A stretch of 64,000 nt of DNA, taken from positions 1 through 64,000 of the forward strand of contig NZ_AFBG01000020.1 in the NCBI RefSeq assembly GCF_000204195.1, in the 5' to 3' direction. Under the pieces are notes generated by a model that was not told where the DNA came from, searched no databases, and saw nothing but the letters and a program-made list of their open reading frames with translations. A program made the translations under genes and the position numbers. Numbering within the stretch: position 1 is the stretch's first letter; the number at the start of each line of letters is the position of its first letter. Below are positions 50,201-58,825 of this stretch, piece after piece. The DNA comes from Acidovorax radicis N35. Its GTDB lineage: Bacteria; Pseudomonadota; Gammaproteobacteria; Burkholderiales; Burkholderiaceae_C.

Positions 50201-50797
50201 CCGCGCCGCCAGCCCCAGGTGGCGCAGCAGCTGCACCAGCAGCCAGCCAGAGTCGCGGCACGATCCACTGGCTTTTTGCAGTGTCTCCTCGGGGCCCTGC
50301 ACGCCGGGCTCCATGCGGATGAGGTAGCGGATGTCCTGCGACACCTGCTGGTTGAGCTTGACCAGGAAATCGATGGTGCGCTGCTCGGTGCGGTCGATCT
50401 TGTCGAGGTAGGCCTGGACCAGCGGGGTGACCGGGTCGGCCGCCAGGTACGGCGCCAGCTCTTGCTGGATCTCTGCGCTGTAGTGGAACGGAATCTGCTC
50501 GGCCTCGGGCTCCAGGAAGAAGTCGAAGGGGTTGTACACCGCCATCTCGACCACCAGGTCCACCGTGATCTTGAAGCTGCGCGTCTTCTCGGGGAACACC
50601 AGCCGTGCCTGGTAGTTGGCAAACGGGTCTTGCTGCCAGTTGATGAAATGCTGCGCGGGCTCGACCTTGAGCGAATACGAAATGACGTTGCTGCGGCAAT
50701 GGGGGGCGGGACGCAGGCGAACGGTTTGAGGCCCCAGGCCAACCAGCCGGTCGTATTGATAATGCGTGACGTGGTGGAGCGCGGCGTGGATGGGCAT
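47291..50797 (-). CDS. DUF2126 protein with N-terminal transglutaminase domain
   Basis: 1168 aa. Residues ~1-290 are a transglutaminase domain: beta N-domain (HAALHHVTHYQYDRLVGLGP) and triad Cys in KASGSCRDSGWLL, His in DLHAWCEVY, Asp in IGLDATSG. The rest is DUF2126 (LTMGGEPTFVAVGDRDAAEW, RGFATELVHKLRAEYGQGG, FVMGGATPADSPFLRKPELL), which resembles amidoligase or GCS-type enzymes. This is the largest gene of the ATP-grasp/alpha-E/transglutaminase cluster. Followed 160 bp on by the ATP-grasp/alpha-E gene in the same direction. Confidence 0.88.
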   Translation of the reverse strand: MPIHAALHHVTHYQYDRLVGLGPQTVRLRPAPHCRSNVISYSLKVEPAQHFINWQQDPFANYQARLVFPEKTRSFKITVDLVVEMAVYNPFDFFLEPEAEQIPFHYSAEIQQELAPYLAADPVTPLVQAYLDKIDRTEQRTIDFLVKLNQQVSQDIRYLIRMEPGVQGPEETLQKASGSCRDSGWLLVQLLRHLGLAARFVSGYLIQLTPDVKALDGPSGTEVDFTDLHAWCEVYLPGAGWIGLDATSGLMAGEGHIPLACTPQPSGAAPIEGGVDEAEVEFNHEMRVTRIFESPRVTKPYTEDQWQAVQALGDQVDADLTANDVRLTMGGEPTFVAVGDRDAAEWNTDALGPTKRGFATELVHKLRAEYGQGGFLHFGQGKWYPGEQLPRWALSICWRADGQPAWKNPALFADERNPSHYTSADAERFVHHLTRKLGITDRYIQPGYEDTFYYLWRERRLPVNVDPFDARLDDELERARLRRVFEQKLDSVIGYVLPLQAGEGSGKLVGSVWSTGPWFFRDDRMLLIPGDSPMGYRLPLDALPWVKAADTDHLIPPDPTAPQGPLAAATTLRARYSVPPGPVTGDRDLPYLAGATAPSEARRVAQGVAGTAGGDHARQAGQPDPHAGMQPPGKFQSAAGLSRTAMCVEVRDPRRSSGPKAEAVGEKYGVLYVFMPPLARLDDYLDLLAAIEATAEELGMKIVLEGYPPPRDARLKVLAVTPDPGVIEVNIHPASHWKELVQHTEFLYQAAWETRLSAEKFMTDGRHTGTGGGNHFVMGGATPADSPFLRKPELLASLLLYWHNHPSLSYLFSGLFIGPTSQSPRVDEARNDQLYELEIALREIESNRALYGQDMPPWLVDRTLRNILVDVTGNTHRSEFSIDKMFSPDSSTGRLGLLELRAFEMPPHAHMSVVQQLLLRALIARFWKTPYRAPAARWGTELHDRWMLPTFIQQDMHDVVAEMNAAGYAFDAAWFAPQFEFRFPMVGTVKSMGVELTLRNALEPWHVMGEEGSAGGTVRYVDSSLERIEVRVTGMNESRHVVTVNGQPLPLQSTGTTGEFVAGVRYKAWNPPSALHPTIGAHAPLTFDIVDTWMNRSLGGCQYHVAHPGGRNYDTFPVNAYEAESRRLARFSRMGHTPGRLAVPPATIELPGSREFPFTLDLRRTMRR

Positions 50798-50984
50798 ATG
50801 CAGGGCATGCTAGCAAGTCCCGAGCCATCGTGGTAAACAATCCCCGCGCCGGTGCCTTGTGTTCACGGCCTGTTCACAATCTGCGGTGCCGGTCTTTCCT
50901 TTCCAGTGGGCGACGCCGAACCCTCCACCGTCCGCCCCCATTCCTTCACAGCACCATCTTGGTGATTCACCCTGCCGCATAGCC

Positions 50985-51707
50985 ATGTCCCAGCCACCCC
51001 AACTCCTGCTTTTGCCCGGCCTGGCGGCCGATGAACGTATGTGGCGGGGTGTCTTGCCCCATATGCCCGAGGCCCTGCGCCCGGTGGTGGCCACCGCCCA
51101 CCAGGACGCCATGCTGCACACCATCGAGGATTTCGCCGCCCGGTTGCTGGCGCAGCACGCGGGGCCGCTGGTGCTGGCCGGTGCCTCCATGGGCGGGATG
51201 GTCGCGATGGAGGCCGCGCGCCAGGCGCCCGAGCGCATTGCGGGCCTGGCGTTGCTGGGCACCACGGCGCGGCCTGAAACGCCGGACATGCGGGCGCTGC
51301 GCGAGGCTGCCATCGAACTCTTTGAACAAGGCCGCCTGCGCGAAGTGATCGAGCCCAACGTGGCCTTTGCCTTCCACCCGGACAACGCCACGCGGCCTGA
51401 GCTGGTGCAGGCCTACCTCGACTTTGTGCTGGGCGCTGGCGCCGCGCACCTAGTGCGCCAGAACCGCGCCGTCATCCACCGGCCCGATGCCCGCCTGCAC
51501 CTGCCCGGCATGGCATGGCCGGTGCTGGTCGTGTGTGGTGAGGCCGACCAGCTCACGCCGCCCGAATGTTCTGCCGAGATCGCGGCGCTGGTTCCCCATG
51601 CCGATCACACCCTGCTGGCCCACAGCGGCCACATGCTGACCATGGAACAGCCCGAGGCCGTCAACCACCTGCTGGTGCAGTGGCTGGCCCGCAATGGGTG
51701 GATTTGA
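50985..51707 (+). CDS. Alpha/beta-hydrolase
   Basis: 240 aa from ATG 50985. Nucleophile elbow GAS68MGGM, catalytic His in HSGHMLTMEQPEAV, and Asp in CGEADQLTPP; N-terminal LLLLPGLAADERMW. It has the size and motifs of small serine esterases, possibly a carboxyl esterase of BioH/PcaD type. It is divergent from the DUF2126 gene and followed by a dispersed repeat and panC. Confidence 0.8.
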   Translation: MSQPPQLLLLPGLAADERMWRGVLPHMPEALRPVVATAHQDAMLHTIEDFAARLLAQHAGPLVLAGASMGGMVAMEAARQAPERIAGLALLGTTARPETPDMRALREAAIELFEQGRLREVIEPNVAFAFHPDNATRPELVQAYLDFVLGAGAAHLVRQNRAVIHRPDARLHLPGMAWPVLVVCGEADQLTPPECSAEIAALVPHADHTLLAHSGHMLTMEQPEAVNHLLVQWLARNGWI

Positions 51708-51726
51708 ACCGGGTTTTGAATGTTTT

Positions 51727-51773
51727 TGGCCGCTGGCGCTTATCCAATAAGCGCTAGAAGCTATCAAATTGGT
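51727..51773. repeat. Dispersed palindromic repeat
   Basis: GGCCGCTGGCGCTTATCCAA followed by TAAGCGCTAGAAGCTATC, between the convergent hydrolase and panC genes. Confidence 0.7.
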
Positions 51774-51779
51774 AGCAAA

Positions 51780-52625
51780 TCAGAATTCGAAGTTGTCGAT
51801 CAACCGCGTGCTGCCCAACCGCGCAGCCCCCAGCGCCACCAGCGTGCCTGCCGCATCGGCCGCCGTGGCGGGCAGCAGGTCCGCACGGCGGCGCACGGTG
51901 AGGTAGTCGGGCAACCATCCCCGGGCGCGCAGGGCTTCCAGGGCCTGCGGCTCCAGCGCGTTGCGGTCGCCGGGGGGCGTGTTCAGCCACTGCTGGGCCA
52001 GTTGCTTCAATGCCGAAGGCAGCGCCACAGCCTCTTGCCGTTCTTCCCGGCTCAGGTAGCCGTTGCGCGAACTCAGCGCCAGGCCATCGGCCGCGCGGCA
52101 GGTTGCGCCCGCCACCACCTCAATGGGCAGCGCAAACTGCTGCACCATGTGGCGGATCACCATGAGCTGCTGGTAGTCCTTCTTGCCGAACACGGCGGTG
52201 CCGCCGGTCTGGCCCAGCACGCAGGCAAACAGCTTCATCACCACCGTGCTCACGCCCACAAAAAAGCCGGGGCGAAAGTGCCCTTCCAGCATGTCGGCCA
52301 GCGCCGGGTCGGGGTGCACCTTGAACGTCTGGGGCTGCGGGTACAGGTCTGCTTCGCGCGGGGCAAACAGCACATCGCAGCCCGCAGCCTGCAGCTGCGC
52401 GCAGTCGGCCTCCCAGGTGCGGGGGTAGCTGTCGAAGTCCTCGTGCGGCAGAAACTGCAGGCGGTTCACAAAGATGCTGGCCACCGTCACGTCGCCCAGG
52501 GGCTTGGCCTGGCGCACGAGGGCGATGTGTCCCTCGTGCAGGTTGCCCATGGTGGGCACGAAGGCGGGGCGGCGGTGGGGCGCAAGGGCCTGGCGCAGGT
52601 CGGCGATGGAGTGGGCAATCAGCAT
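51780..52625 (-). CDS. panC: Pantothenate synthetase
   Basis: 281 aa. Nucleotidyltransferase signature PTMGNLHEGHIALV, pantoate-binding FFVGVSTVVMKLFACV, and FGKKDYQQLMVIR, ALSSRNGYLS. It condenses pantoate and beta-alanine with ATP. It lies 41 bp after panB in the same direction. Confidence 0.95.
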   Translation of the reverse strand: MLIAHSIADLRQALAPHRRPAFVPTMGNLHEGHIALVRQAKPLGDVTVASIFVNRLQFLPHEDFDSYPRTWEADCAQLQAAGCDVLFAPREADLYPQPQTFKVHPDPALADMLEGHFRPGFFVGVSTVVMKLFACVLGQTGGTAVFGKKDYQQLMVIRHMVQQFALPIEVVAGATCRAADGLALSSRNGYLSREERQEAVALPSALKQLAQQWLNTPPGDRNALEPQALEALRARGWLPDYLTVRRRADLLPATAADAAGTLVALGAARLGSTRLIDNFEF

Positions 52626-52666
52626 GGGGCGAAAGGGAGTCAGTGGGCGAAAGTGAGGGGTGGCGG

Positions 52667-53548
52667 TTACCAGGCGTGTTGGGCGTTGTCGGGAAAGCTC
52701 CCCTGCTTGACGGCCTGCACGTACGCCTCCATGGCGCCGCGCACACTGCCAGCGTCGTGCATGAAGTTGTGGACGAACTTCGGCATTTTTCCGAGGTTCA
52801 TGCCCAGCATGTCGTGCAACACCAGCACCTGGCCCGCGGTGCCGTTGCCCGCGCCGATGCCGATGGTGTGGCAGTGCAGCAGCTCGGCCGTGAGGTCGGC
52901 CGCCAGCACGGCAGGCACCATCTCCAGCACCAGCATGGTGGCGCCTGCATCCTGCAGCTCATGCGCCTCTTTGCGCAGGGTGCGGGCGTCATCGTCGGTC
53001 TTGCCCTGCACGCGGTAGCCGCCCAGGGCGTGCACTGTTTGCGGCGTGAGGCCCAGGTGGGCGCACACCGGCACGCCGCGCTGCACCAGGAACTCCACCG
53101 TGGGCGCTGTCCAGCCCCCACCTTCCAGCTTGACCATGTGCGCTCCCGCCTGCATCAGCACGCAGGCACTGCGCAGGGCCTGCTCGCGGCTCTCGGCATA
53201 GGTGCCATAAGGCAGGTCGGCCACAAGCCACGCCGTGCCTTGCACGCGGTGCAGGCCGCGTGCCACGCTGGCCGTGTGGTAGGCCATGGTGTCCAGGCCC
53301 ACGCCCACCGTGCTGGGCAGCCCCTGGCACACCATGCCCAGCGAATCGCCCACCAGAATGCACTCCACCCCCGCCGCATCGGCCACGGCCGCAAACGTGG
53401 CGTCGTAGGCCGTGAGCATGGTGATCTTCTCGCCTGCGGCGCGCATCTGCTGCAGGCGCGGCAGGCTGACCGGGCGGCGCTGGGGCAGGGGCGATGCGGG
53501 CGGCAGGGTGCCGTAGGGCGTGGCGGAAACGGTGTTCGTGGCAGTCAT
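52667..53548 (-). CDS. panB: 3-methyl-2-oxobutanoate hydroxymethyltransferase
   Basis: 293 aa. The TIM-barrel enzyme shows [54 protein letters not shown] and the metal ligands in these loops. It makes ketopantoate, the first committed step to pantothenate. It is divergent from nadC, with an inverted repeat in the 132-bp gap. Confidence 0.95.
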   Translation of the reverse strand: MTATNTVSATPYGTLPPASPLPQRRPVSLPRLQQMRAAGEKITMLTAYDATFAAVADAAGVECILVGDSLGMVCQGLPSTVGVGLDTMAYHTASVARGLHRVQGTAWLVADLPYGTYAESREQALRSACVLMQAGAHMVKLEGGGWTAPTVEFLVQRGVPVCAHLGLTPQTVHALGGYRVQGKTDDDARTLRKEAHELQDAGATMLVLEMVPAVLAADLTAELLHCHTIGIGAGNGTAGQVLVLHDMLGMNLGKMPKFVHNFMHDAGSVRGAMEAYVQAVKQGSFPDNAQHAW

Positions 53549-53587
53549 GGGGCCTCCGTATGCAAAAATTTGCCGCGAGTCTATGCG

Positions 53588-53612
53588 ACCAATAATGGGT
53601 GTACTTATTGGT
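53588..53612. promoter_or_regulatory. Perfect inverted repeat in the panB-nadC gap
   Basis: ACCAATAA and TTATTGGT flank 9 bp. An AT-rich perfect dyad in a GC-rich region, placed between two divergent cofactor operons, is a good operator candidate; the regulator is unknown. Confidence 0.4.
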
Positions 53613-53680
53613 TTCCTGCCCGGTAGAAAGCGGCCCGTGTTGGCGCAGTGGCCTTTGCGTTCCCGGTATGCTCGCGGCCC

Positions 53681-54562
53681 ATGACAGCAGCGTTACACCC
53701 CGCGAACACCACGATGAGAGACACCGATGTAGCCGCCCTGGCCCAGGCCGACGTGGCCCGTGCCCTGGCTGAAGATGTGGGCCCTGGCGACCTCACGGCC
53801 GGCCTGATCGACCCCACCCGCCGCGCCCGCGCCCGCATCCTGGCGCGCGAGTCCGCCGTCATCTGCGGCGCCCCCTGGGCCGAAGCTGCCTTGCGCGCGT
53901 TGGATCCCACTGTGTTGATCACCTGGCATGTGGCCGAGGGCCAGCGCTGCGCCCCGGACCAGGTGGTGCTGGAGCTCACGGGCAATGCCCGCGCGCTGCT
54001 CTCCGCCGAGCGCACGGCGCTCAATTTTTTGCAACTGCTGTCGGCCGTGGCCACCAAAACCCGCACCTATGTGGATGTGGTGGCTGGCACCCGTGCCCAC
54101 ATCGTGGACACGCGCAAGACGCTGCCCGGCCTGCGCCTGGCGCAAAAGTACGCCGTGCGCGTGGGTGGCGGCACCAACCACCGCATCGGCCTGCACGATG
54201 CCGTGCTCATCAAAGAGAACCACATCGCAGCCGCAGGCGGCGTGACGGCAGTGCTGCGTGCCGCCGACCCCGTGGCGGCGCAAGCGAAGTTCATCGAAAT
54301 TGAGGTGGAAACGCTGGAGCAGTTGACCGAGGCGCTGAACGCGGGCGCGAAGATGGTGCTGCTCGACAACATGCCCCTGCCCACGCTGCGCGAGGCCGTG
54401 CGCATCAATGCTGGCCGGGCGATTCTGGAAATCTCGGGTGGCGTCACGCTCGAAGGCCTGCGCGAACTGGCTGAGACGGGGGTGGACCGCATCTCCATCG
54501 GCACGCTGACCAAAGACGTGAAAGCCACCGATTTCTCCATGCGCCTGCAGGAGCTGTCATGA
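53681..54562 (+). CDS. nadC: Nicotinate-nucleotide diphosphorylase (carboxylating)
   Basis: 293 aa. Quinolinate-site motifs [55 protein letters not shown], and phosphate loop [11 protein letters not shown] are all present. It converts quinolinate and PRPP to nicotinate mononucleotide. Its stop overlaps the nadA start (ATGA), giving an order nadC-nadA. Confidence 0.96.
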   Translation: MTAALHPANTTMRDTDVAALAQADVARALAEDVGPGDLTAGLIDPTRRARARILARESAVICGAPWAEAALRALDPTVLITWHVAEGQRCAPDQVVLELTGNARALLSAERTALNFLQLLSAVATKTRTYVDVVAGTRAHIVDTRKTLPGLRLAQKYAVRVGGGTNHRIGLHDAVLIKENHIAAAGGVTAVLRAADPVAAQAKFIEIEVETLEQLTEALNAGAKMVLLDNMPLPTLREAVRINAGRAILEISGGVTLEGLRELAETGVDRISIGTLTKDVKATDFSMRLQELS

Positions 54563-55696
54563 CCACCACTGCCGTGCTGAACCGCATCGACGTGGAATAC
54601 GACCAGCCACTGGATGCCCTGGCTGGCGGTGGGGCGTGTTCCACCCAACACGCCTGGGCCCGCGTGCCGCCCGAGCCCACGCAGGCTGAGCGCGCCGCGC
54701 TCAAGGACAGGATCCGCCGCCTGCTCAAAGAGAAGAACGCGGTGATGGTCTCGCACTACTATGTGCACCCCGACCTGCAGGACCTGGCCGAAGAAACCGG
54801 CGGCCTCGTCAGCGATTCGCTGGAGATGGCGCGGTTTGGCCGCGACCACGCCGCGCAGACGCTGGTGGTGAGCGGCGTACGCTTCATGGGTGAGACGGCC
54901 AAAATTCTGAGCCCCGAAAAGACGGTGCTCATGCCCGACCTCGATGCGACCTGCTCGCTCGACCTGGGCTGTCCCATCGAAGAATTCAGTGCGTTCTGCG
55001 ATGCCCATCCCGACCGTACGGTGGTGGTCTATGCCAACACCAGCGCCGCTGTGAAGGCGCGGGCCGACTGGCTGGTCACATCGAGCTGCGCGCTCGACAT
55101 CGTCGGCGCCTTGAAGGCCGCAGGACAAAAAAATCCTGTGGGCACCCGACCGTCACTTGGGCGCCTACATCCAGCGTGAGACCGGCTCCGACATGGTGTT
55201 CTGGAACGGCGCCTGCATCGTGCACGACGAGTTCAAGGCCTTCGAGCTGGAGGCGCTCAAAAAGGAGCACCCCGGCGCCAAAGTGCTGGTGCATCCCGAG
55301 AGCCCTGCCGACGTGGTGGCACTGGCCGACGCCGTGGGCTCCACCAGCGCCATCCTCAAGGCCGCGCGAGAGATGGACGCCACCGAATTCATCGTGGCCA
55401 CCGACAACGGCATGATGCACAAGCTGCGCACGCTGAATCCCGGCAAGACCTTCTACGAAGCGCCCACGGCCGGCAACAGCGCCACCTGCAAGAGCTGCGC
55501 GCACTGCCCCTGGATGGCGATGAACGGCCTGGCCGATGTGGCGCGGGTGCTGGAAACCGGCGCCAATGCGATCCATGTGGACCCGGCACTGATCCCGCGC
55601 GCGCGCCAGCCCATCGACCGCATGCTGGCCTTCACTGCCGCGCTGAAGAACGGGCAGCCAACCGCAGGCCTGGTGCCGGGCATCGGGGCCGCCTGA
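54559..55696 (+). pseudogene. nadA: Quinolinate synthase, split by a +1-base frameshift
   Basis: Two overlapping frames together encode a full NadA of about 378 aa. Frame one (54559 on) runs [40 protein letters not shown], and the first Fe-S Cys in [14 protein letters not shown], to [16 protein letters not shown]. Frame two resumes with [19 protein letters not shown] and carries the remaining Cys ([21 protein letters not shown]). The break is at seven A (55127-55133); six A would restore [13 protein letters not shown]. Everything on both sides is conserved, so it is a very recent mutation, a sequencing error in a homopolymer, or slippage-tolerated. Confidence 0.9.
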
Positions 55697-55725
55697 GCCC
55701 AAGCGGAAGACTGGGTGGTGGCGGC

Positions 55726-56481
55726 TTATGCCACACCGTCCAAGATCACCTGGGGTGTGCCCAGCGAGCAGCTTTCGATGCGCGCCCGGATGCGGTAGAC
55801 CTCGCGCAGCATGTCTGCCGTGATCACTTGGTCGCACGGGCCGCTGCGCAGCGCCTGGCCGTTGGCGATCACCAGGGCGTGGTCGCAGTAGCGCAGCGCC
55901 TGGTTGATGTCGTGCAGTGCGATGAACACGATCAGCCCCCGTTCCCGTGCCAGCACGCGCATGAAGTCCAGCACCTGGATCTGGCGGTGCAGGTCGAGCG
56001 CGCTGGTGGGCTCGTCCATGAGCAGGATCTCGGGGTCGCGCGCCAGCGTCTGGGCAATGGACACCAATTGCCGCTGGCCGCCACTGAGCTCGCCCAGATT
56101 GCGAAACGCCAGCTCCGCAATGCCAAGTGACGCAGCAATGGCGCCCACATGCCCCAGCTCTGCATCGGTCACGGCCCAGCCCTGGTGCTGCTGCTTGGCT
56201 GCCAGCAAAATGGATTCGTAGACCGTGAGACGGGCGTTGGCGCTGATGTCCTGCGGCATGTAGCAGATGCCTGCGTGGCCTTTGCGCGAACCCTGCAGCA
56301 GTACCTCGCCCGGGCCCTTGAGCATGCCGGCCATGCGCTTGAACAGCGTGGACTTTCCGGCCGCGTTCGGTCCGATCACCGCCACCATTTGCCCGGCGTG
56401 GAACACCGGCGTGCTGATGCGCTGCAGCGCCGTGCGGCTGCCATAGCGCGCGCCCAGGTCCTGCAGTTGCAATGTCACCAT
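55726..56481 (-). CDS. Iron-siderophore ABC transporter ATP-binding protein (FecE/FepC type)
   Basis: 251 aa. Walker A GPNAAGKST, signature LSGGQRQLVSIAQTLA, Walker B ILLMDEPTSALD and the switch His in FIALHDINQAL. It is the last gene of the importer; its start overlaps the permease stop by 7 bp. It powers uptake of ferric siderophore across the inner membrane. Confidence 0.92.
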   Translation of the reverse strand: MVTLQLQDLGARYGSRTALQRISTPVFHAGQMVAVIGPNAAGKSTLFKRMAGMLKGPGEVLLQGSRKGHAGICYMPQDISANARLTVYESILLAAKQQHQGWAVTDAELGHVGAIAASLGIAELAFRNLGELSGGQRQLVSIAQTLARDPEILLMDEPTSALDLHRQIQVLDFMRVLARERGLIVFIALHDINQALRYCDHALVIANGQALRSGPCDQVITADMLREVYRIRARIESCSLGTPQVILDGVA

Positions 56482-57539
56482 GAGCGCTCCTTGCTGCCCA
56501 GGATGAGCGAGATGAAGAAGGGCACGCCGATCAGCGAGGTCACCACGCCGATGGGAAAGATGGCCCCAGGGATCAGCGTCTTGCTGACCACCGAGCTGAT
56601 CGACAGCAGCAGCGCGCCGGTCATCACCGACGCGGGAAGGAAAAACCGCTGGTCCTCGCCGATCAGCATGCGCGCGATGTGCGGGCCCACCAGACCCACA
56701 AAGCCGATGGTGCCCACAAACGCTACCGGGAACGCGGCCAGAAGGCTGATCAGCACCAGCGTTTGCAGCCGCAGGCGCGCCACGTTGATGCCGAAGCTGG
56801 CGGCCTTGTCATCGCCCAGGCGCAGGGCCGTCAGTGCCCAGCTGTTGCGCGCAAAGAGGGGCAGCGTGACCACGAGGACCAGGCAGGTCACACCCAGCTT
56901 CGGCCAGGTGGCCTTGGTCAGGCTGCCCATGGTCCAGAACACCACGGCCGCCACGGCCTGCTCGGTGGCGAAATACTGCACCAGCGCCAGCAGCGCATTG
57001 AAGGTGAACACCAGCGCAATGCCCAGAAGCACGATGGTCTCGGTGGTCACGCCGCGCTTCAGGCTCAGCAGGTGGATCAAGCCGGCCGACAGCATCGCCA
57101 TCACAAAGGCATTGAGCGGCACCACATACCCTGCGACCGTGGGGAAGAGGGCGACGCCGAAGGCCAGACCGAGCGCGGCGCCAAAACTGGCCGCCGCCGA
57201 GATGCCCAGCGTGAACGGGCTGGCCAGGGGGTTGTTCAGCGTGGTCTGCATTTGCGCACCGGCCACCGACAGCGCCGCGCCCACCGCCAGCGCCATGAGT
57301 GCGGTGGGCAGGCGGATGTCCCACACCACCACTCGCAGTTGTACCGGCACGCTGTCAGGCCACAGCACGGCCTGCACCACGTCCTTCACGCTGTACCCCA
57401 CCGGCCCGAGCGCCAGGTCCAGCAGCAGGCTCAAGGTCGTGAGCACGAAAAATCCCAGCAGCAGCCAGCGCTTGCGGCGCACCAGGGCACGGTAGCCAGC
57501 GCCCTGGCTTGCAGGGGGGGCCATCGCAGTGGCCGTCAT
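56475..57539 (-). CDS. FecCD-family siderophore ABC permease
   Basis: 354 aa with about ten membrane helices. FecCD signatures: LPTALMALAVGAALSVAGAQ, TLNNPLASPFTLGISAAASF, and GFVGLVGPHIARMLIGEDQR, the EAA-like loop that meets the ATPase. A single permease gene suggests a homodimer. ATG overlaps the binding-protein stop by 4 bp. Confidence 0.92.
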   Translation of the reverse strand: MTATAMAPPASQGAGYRALVRRKRWLLLGFFVLTTLSLLLDLALGPVGYSVKDVVQAVLWPDSVPVQLRVVVWDIRLPTALMALAVGAALSVAGAQMQTTLNNPLASPFTLGISAAASFGAALGLAFGVALFPTVAGYVVPLNAFVMAMLSAGLIHLLSLKRGVTTETIVLLGIALVFTFNALLALVQYFATEQAVAAVVFWTMGSLTKATWPKLGVTCLVLVVTLPLFARNSWALTALRLGDDKAASFGINVARLRLQTLVLISLLAAFPVAFVGTIGFVGLVGPHIARMLIGEDQRFFLPASVMTGALLLSISSVVSKTLIPGAIFPIGVVTSLIGVPFFISLILGSKERSW

Positions 57540-58759
57540 GGGGCAGCCTTGGCCGTGGAGGGCGCCGCAGGTGTTGCGCCATCCAGGCTCACGAAGTAGC
57601 CGGGCTCATAGGGCACGGGCAGGAAACGCGCATGCATCTCGCGGTAGGTGGCGTCCGGGTCGAGGTCTGTGAACAAGGCCGGGTGGAACCACTTGGCCAG
57701 CTGCTGGATGGCCACAAACTCGTACGGGCTGTTGTAGAACTGGTGCCATATGGCGTGGAACCTGCGGTCCTGCGCAGCCCGGGTGCCAGCGTAGGCGGGG
57801 CGGCGGGTATAGGTTTCCAGCTTGCGCCGGGCCTCCACCAGGTCCGCGCCGGGGCCTACGCCAATCCAGTGGCCCGACGGTACGTAGGCCTCCCAGTTGG
57901 CGCTGGTGACCACGACCTGGTCAGGGTTGGATGCCATCACCTGCTCGGGGTTGAGCTGGCCAAAGGTGCCGGGAATCACACCTTTGGCAACGTTCGTGCC
58001 ACCCGCCACTTCCACGAATTTGCCAAAATTTTCGTTGCCAAAGCTCAGGCAGCAGTCTTCGGTGTAGCCGCCGATGCGTTCAATGAACACCTTGGGCCGC
58101 GCAGGCTGGTGGGCGGCGATGGTATCTGCCACGCGCCGGATCTGCGCCGCGCGGTAGGCGATGAACTCCTCGGCGCGCTCTTCCTTGCCGAGCAGCCGGC
58201 CGATCAGGCGCATGGTGGGCTCGGTGTTTTCCATGGGGTGGTGGCGAAAGTCCACATACACCACCGGAATCCCCAGCGCCGCCAGTTTCTCGATGTAGCG
58301 CGCGTCATCGGTGGCACGTTGGGCCTCGATGTTCAGCAGGATCACGTCGGGCTTCTGCGCAATGGCCTGTTCGATGTCGAAGGTGCCGTCTTCAAAGCCA
58401 CCAAAGGTGGGAATGTCGGCGATGCGCGGAAATTTCCTGGCGTACGCCGAATAGGTGTCGGGGTCGGCCTGGATCAGGTCCTTGCGCCAGCCCACGATGC
58501 GCTGGATCGGGTTGTCCGTATCGAGTGCGGCCACCAGGTACAGCTGCCGCCCTTCACCCAGGATCACGCGCTGCACAGGCACCTGCACCTGCACGTTGCG
58601 CCCCAGCAGGTCGGTCACCATGATGCTGTGCCTGCCGGAGGGCGGGGGGGATGCAGCGCCTTCGGGGGCTGCGGCCGGAGAAGCCAGAAAAATGCCGGCG
58701 GCGATGCCTGCCAGCACAAGGATAAGAAGCGCGATGCGCCAGCGGTGACCCATTGCCAT
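57536..58759 (-). CDS. Periplasmic iron-siderophore binding protein
   Basis: 407 aa. An N-terminal membrane anchor (WRIALLILVLAGIAAGIFLA) takes the place of a cleaved signal. The Fep/BtuF-like fold shows VTDLLGRNVQVQVPVQRVIL, IPTFGGFEDGTFDIEQAI, KPDVILLNIEAQ and GTFGQLNPEQVMASNPDQVV. A CC pair in TEDCCLSFGNENFG is unusual. It is the first gene of the import operon, 66 bp downstream of the exporter gene. Confidence 0.88.
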   Translation of the reverse strand: MAMGHRWRIALLILVLAGIAAGIFLASPAAAPEGAASPPPSGRHSIMVTDLLGRNVQVQVPVQRVILGEGRQLYLVAALDTDNPIQRIVGWRKDLIQADPDTYSAYARKFPRIADIPTFGGFEDGTFDIEQAIAQKPDVILLNIEAQRATDDARYIEKLAALGIPVVYVDFRHHPMENTEPTMRLIGRLLGKEERAEEFIAYRAAQIRRVADTIAAHQPARPKVFIERIGGYTEDCCLSFGNENFGKFVEVAGGTNVAKGVIPGTFGQLNPEQVMASNPDQVVVTSANWEAYVPSGHWIGVGPGADLVEARRKLETYTRRPAYAGTRAAQDRRFHAIWHQFYNSPYEFVAIQQLAKWFHPALFTDLDPDATYREMHARFLPVPYEPGYFVSLDGATPAAPSTAKAAP

Positions 58760-58825
58760 GTAAAGACTCTTTGTGAATGAAGGGGTGGGGTAGGAAAAGA
58801 AGCGACGCGCCTCGTGCCTTGTCGG

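Noticed and set aside
47780-50836. Very long open frame (over 1000 codons) on the plus strand
   Set aside because: It lies antisense to the DUF2126 gene, is His/Gln/Gly-rich with no domain, and is the usual result of GC-rich codon bias. The minus-strand gene has clear motifs.
55120-55145. Programmed ribosomal frameshift in nadA
   Set aside because: A +1 shift would be needed, there is no known nadA frameshifting, and no stimulatory stop or structure is evident. Mutation, sequencing error or transcriptional slippage is more likely.
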